64,000 bases of DNA from Eledone cirrhosa (Eukaryota; Mollusca; Cephalopoda; Octopoda; Eledonidae), in contig OZ024743.1 in assembly GCA_964016885.1 (NCBI GenBank), positions 170,395,333-170,459,332 of the forward strand, given 5' to 3'. The notes under the pieces were generated by a model. The model was not told the DNA's origin. It worked only from the letters and a program-made list of their open reading frames with translations, and searched no databases. How positions within the stretch are numbered: position 1 is the stretch's first letter; every line of letters begins with the position of its first letter. Positions 62,857-64,000 of this stretch are shown in pieces. The position numbers and the translations under genes were made by a program.

Positions 62857-63924
62857 ATGATGCCCACATACTGTGGCCAGAGGGTCATGATGGTTCGAGT
62901 AACCAAGGTTCCTCCTTCAGTGAAGATCACGTGGCCGATGATGGCTGTCCTCGCTGACGTGGAGGATTCAACAACTATCCTCGACGTCATGTGGATAAGA
63001 CAGGAGAATTGGACAGGGTCGGGGATGGAGCTAATCACCCAAGAAAACCATGAGAGTATTGAGGCCATCCCCGATGTAATAGACCTGGGTGATGGCAGCC
63101 ATCTACCCATGACTGTCGAAGGTAAGCGCCCAAGGTGTCATGGATGAAGTGACAAGACGCACCTTAAGGCCTTCTGCCCCAAACTCACCAAGATGGGCAC
63201 ACGCTCCCCCGTTCTCCCTGCGCCGTGTCCCGCGACTGGAGTGGACAAACAAACAAAGACCACAGTGGCAGAAGAAAATTCCTTATCACCAACAACAAAA
63301 ACACCATCTCCTCCACCACCAACAGAACCAATGGAGAGCATGCTCCTTCCCAATAGTGCTAAATCGGACAAGGCATGCGATGAAGTCGAAGGATGGAAAA
63401 CCATCCCAGAAAAAAAAAAAAAGAACTCCCTACCTTCGCTCTCCAAAAAAAAAAGAGGAAGAAAGAAACCCAAAAAAGAAAATGAAAACGACCCCACCTC
63501 CTTCACCACCATCAACAGCCACACCTCCACAACCACCTACACCATCACCACCACCACCACCATTAGCATCTACCTCATCGTCTCCTCCAACAACACCACA
63601 GCAAACACAGAGAGCACCAACACCCCAACAACAGACACAATACACAGCCATAGACACAGACAACACAAAGCTTTTAAATTACATTCAACATCACAGAAAC
63701 AAACTACGTACAGACCACCAAAATTGCCCCCCCCCCCCCCCCCCACACACACACACATAAAAATAATAGAAATCATGACACAAAAAAATTACATGACATT
63801 AAAAAGAATGTTCCCCACATCAATTGGAGACTACCGAGGGAACATCACTAAAAGAATATTCACAGACATTCTCGTCGAGAAACCCGCCACTGTGTGTTCC
63901 GGAGAAGTCTGGATCTCAACGTAG
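62857..63924 (+). pseudogene. LINE ORF1 C-terminal part with CCHC zinc knuckle
   Basis: 'VTKVPPSVKITWPMMAVLAD' and 'IPDVIDLGDGSHLPMTVEGK RPRCHG' lead to a CX2CX4HX4C knuckle: C-H-G-[stop]-SDKT-H-LKAF-C. The second Cys codon has become TGA. After it, 63193-63924 is Pro/Thr/Ser-rich with a basic stretch 'KKKKNSLPSLSKKKRGRKKP'. A knuckle preceded by 'EGKRPRC' is typical of ORF1/Gag proteins that bind the element RNA. Broken by the stop and a frameshift. Confidence 0.6.
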
Positions 63925-64000
63925 TCTGGACCCAGAAGGTAAGTACGTGGTGCTGGACGTGACTAGCGGAGAAGGGCAAGCTTTCAGGCTAGTGGCCGTC
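63905..64000 (+). pseudogene. Start of a LINE APE endonuclease, cut by the window end
   Basis: The frame 'SQRSLDPEGKYVVLDVTSGE GQAFRLVAV' matches the second and third strands of APE-type endonucleases ('LDPEGRYVVLD ... LVxVYAP'). The preceding 'CVPEKS' part is disturbed. It is plus-strand and directly behind ORF1, which supports one LINE (LINE-F) continuing beyond the window. Not LINE-A, whose nuclease has a different sequence. Confidence 0.65.

Overview
The window reads as non-coding, repeat-saturated DNA of a cephalopod mollusc, most likely an octopus. The main reason is many copies of the tRNA-derived SINE whose core runs GGCACAAGGCCAGCAA ... CGACCCCGTAAGGATGAA, plus a second dispersed repeat that starts in an ATC microsatellite and contains CCACGCTAGCATGGGTT; I know both as typical of cephalopod genomes. 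AT richness and many long TA tracts fit. No convincing host gene is present. One possible first coding exon (40711-40825) is the only host candidate. Element labels such as LINE-A are mine, not database names.

Layout. 1-4.5 kb: a small TA-flanked MITE, a LINE 3' tail and a decayed Helitron. 4.6-16.4 kb: two minus-strand copies of one non-LTR element (LINE-A: APE-type endonuclease, RT, Cys/His finger, conserved C-terminal tail) around a 4 kb Penelope-like element (PLE) with inverted pseudo-LTRs, and foldback repeats. 16.7-18.3 kb: an RTE-like RT fragment next to a Helitron end. 20.4-22.5 kb: a GC-rich relic of a non-LTR element with a restriction-like endonuclease. 22.5-29.5 kb: SINEs, ACC-rich minisatellites and the 5' half of a LINE-A. 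30-33 kb: PLE pseudo-LTR pieces and a SINE. 33.3-36.9 kb: a Ty3/Gypsy (Mag-like) element with both LTRs and a 5-bp target duplication, internally deleted and rearranged. 37-43.7 kb: microsatellites, SINEs, LINE fragments. 44-52.9 kb: LINE-B and PLE relics, the longest LINE-A copy, and a cluster of near-perfect palindromes. 52.9-54 kb: the C-terminal 250 residues of a Jockey/CR1-like RT. 54.4-59.8 kb: PLE ends, Helitrons, a hAT-like MITE in a TA minisatellite, and a Helitron N-domain relic. 59.8-64 kb: SINE-like repeat, another LINE-A, then the ORF1 and first part of the endonuclease of a different LINE running off the window.

Main discovery: at least seven unrelated-looking repeats carry the same hammerhead-ribozyme architecture: CUGAUGA core, a helix-II hairpin, GAA, an exactly or nearly self-complementary stretch of about 8 nt (ACAAUUGU, AUAUAUAU, ACGUACGU, AUAUGCAU), one unpaired base, then a strand complementary to the sequence just before CUGAUGA. 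The helix sequences differ between families yet stay complementary, which is covariation. Several lie in or beside PLE coding relics. Hammerheads are known in PLE pseudo-LTRs; the number of divergent families in 64 kb and the palindromic helix III, which suggests cleavage as dimers, make this the part most worth testing. A second notable event is the Gypsy element, whose capsid region is replaced by an inverted copy of its own polypurine tract and LTR edge.
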